DNA of 64,000 nucleotides from an uncultured Flavobacteriaceae bacterium (GTDB lineage Bacteria; Bacteroidota; Bacteroidia; Flavobacteriales; Flavobacteriaceae). The notes under the pieces are model-generated. The model did not search any database and was not told the DNA's origin. It saw nothing but the letters and a program-made list of their open reading frames with translations. Of this stretch, positions 63,453 through 64,000 are shown piece by piece (position 1 is the first letter of the stretch; every line of letters begins with the position of its first letter). Made by a program: the position numbers and the translations under genes. Location: contig CANMSI010000006.1 of NCBI GenBank assembly GCA_947500575.1, forward strand, positions 62,001 to 126,000, read 5' to 3'.

Positions 63453-64000
63453 ATGAATAAGATTCGCGAACAACATAGTACAGACGGTAAAGAACGACTT
63501 CTAAAACTATCGGGCTTAGAACCCTTGATAGTGACTCCAGAAAGTAACTTTATTAATGTAGGGGAGCGCACCAATGTAGCGGGGTCTAAAAAATTTCTTC
63601 GGTTAATAAAGGAAGAAAAATTTGAGGAAGCCCTAGAAGTTGCCAGACATCAAGTAGAAGGTGGGGCTCAAATTATCGATATTAATATGGACGATGGTCT
63701 TATTGATGGTAAAGAAGCCATGGTGAGATTCTTAAACCTCATTGTTGCAGAACCAGATATTGCGCGCGTACCAATCATGATAGACAGTTCCAAATGGGAT
63801 ATTATAGAAGCAGGTTTGCAGGTGGTGCAAGGGAAATGCGTAGTAAATTCTATAAGTCTTAAAGAGGGAGAAGCAGCTTTCATAGAACAGGCCAAATTGA
63901 TTAAAAGATATGGGGCAGCGGTTATTGTAATGGCTTTTGATGAGGTTGGGCAGGCAGATAATTATGAGCGTCGTTTGGAAATTTCAAAACGTTCGTATGA
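63453..64000 (+). CDS. metH: Methionine synthase, pterin/cobalamin part (3'-truncated)
   Basis: The frame is open from ATG 63453 to the window edge (182 full codons), so the C-terminus is missing. AAGGAG lies 11 bases before the ATG, a rare good Shine-Dalgarno for this genome. Visible: [16 protein letters not shown] and [16 protein letters not shown], the start of the pterin-binding (methyltetrahydrofolate) domain; cobalamin and activation domains are expected downstream. It works with the N-terminal subunit encoded 32 bases upstream. Confidence 0.93.
   Translation, partial: MNKIREQHSTDGKERLLKLSGLEPLIVTPESNFINVGERTNVAGSKKFLRLIKEEKFEEALEVARHQVEGGAQIIDINMDDGLIDGKEAMVRFLNLIVAEPDIARVPIMIDSSKWDIIEAGLQVVQGKCVVNSISLKEGEAAFIEQAKLIKRYGAAVIVMAFDEVGQADNYERRLEISKRSY

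Noticed and set aside
62419-64000. Split metH as a frameshifted pseudogene
   Set aside because: Each half has its own start, stop and complete domains, and the second has a good ribosome-binding site; the split is usual in Bacteroidetes.
1-64000. tRNA, rRNA, CRISPR array, transposase or toxin-antitoxin genes
   Set aside because: I looked through the intergenic stretches and translations and found no cloverleaf-like region, regular spaced repeats, transposase motifs or short paired toxin-antitoxin genes.

Overview
The window is chromosomal DNA from a member of the Bacteroidota, most likely a marine flavobacterium (Flavobacteriaceae). The evidence is AT-rich, densely packed sequence; promoters of the Bacteroidetes type (TTTG, about 20 bp, TAnnTTTG) in place of E. 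coli -35/-10 boxes; A-rich leaders with few Shine-Dalgarno sequences; and lineage-typical families (GLPGLI proteins, DUF5686, DUF6089, carboxypeptidase-regulatory-domain outer-membrane receptors, GH3-like protein, split MetH, HEPN-fused sulfite reductase). I see no rRNA, tRNA, CRISPR array, insertion sequence or prophage.

Layout. 1-3069: end of a GH3-like gene, a membrane-anchored AraC-type regulator, a small lipoprotein and an atypical alpha/beta hydrolase. 3066-9503: on the minus strand, the proteostasis block tig, clpP, clpX, then a holin-like membrane protein, an SGNH lipoprotein and an alpha/beta hydrolase coupled to pdxJ. 10310-18397: the plus-strand envelope block CBS protein, nadK, DUF6089, uppS, bamA, two ompH/skp genes, murI. 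18412-28391: folA, a class V aminotransferase, a glycogen-binding-like domain protein, an ergothioneine set (egtB, egtD, DUF427), thyA, a CNT nucleoside transporter, a bifunctional nuclease and etfBA. 28563-36042: pdhB, a DUF5686 outer-membrane protein, soluble and membrane pyrophosphatases, a deoxynucleoside kinase. 36239-45717: two paralogous GLPGLI/outer-membrane-receptor pairs flanking a divergent histidine kinase/response regulator pair. 45801-64000: methionine and sulfur assimilation: metK, metY, a metX-aspartokinase-homoserine dehydrogenase fusion, metZ, an Rrf2 regulator, DUF2061, cysH, cysD, cysN, sulfite reductase, cobA, a ferredoxin-NADP reductase-like flavoprotein and split metH.

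How the genes work together. The last third is one metabolic programme: sulfate is activated and reduced (cysDN, cysH, sulfite reductase with siroheme from cobA), sulfide enters O-acetylhomoserine made by the fusion protein (metY/metZ), homocysteine is methylated by the split MetH and MetK makes SAM. Control is layered: SAM-I riboswitches precede metY and metH, a SAM-II-like aptamer precedes metK, and repeated ATAGGATAA-like half-sites suggest an Rrf2-type regulator over the sulfate-reduction genes.

The most interesting unexplained signals are (1) the duplicated GLPGLI/receptor cassette around a two-component system, with three GTTAAC hexamers spaced exactly 10 bp apart in the divergent promoter; (2) a perfect 32-bp palindrome upstream of etfB whose ATGCATGCAT core recurs upstream of the SGNH lipoprotein gene, hinting at a shared, possibly lipid-responsive regulon; and (3) the Rrf2-like operator set. 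Domain calls come from reading the translations, not from database searches.
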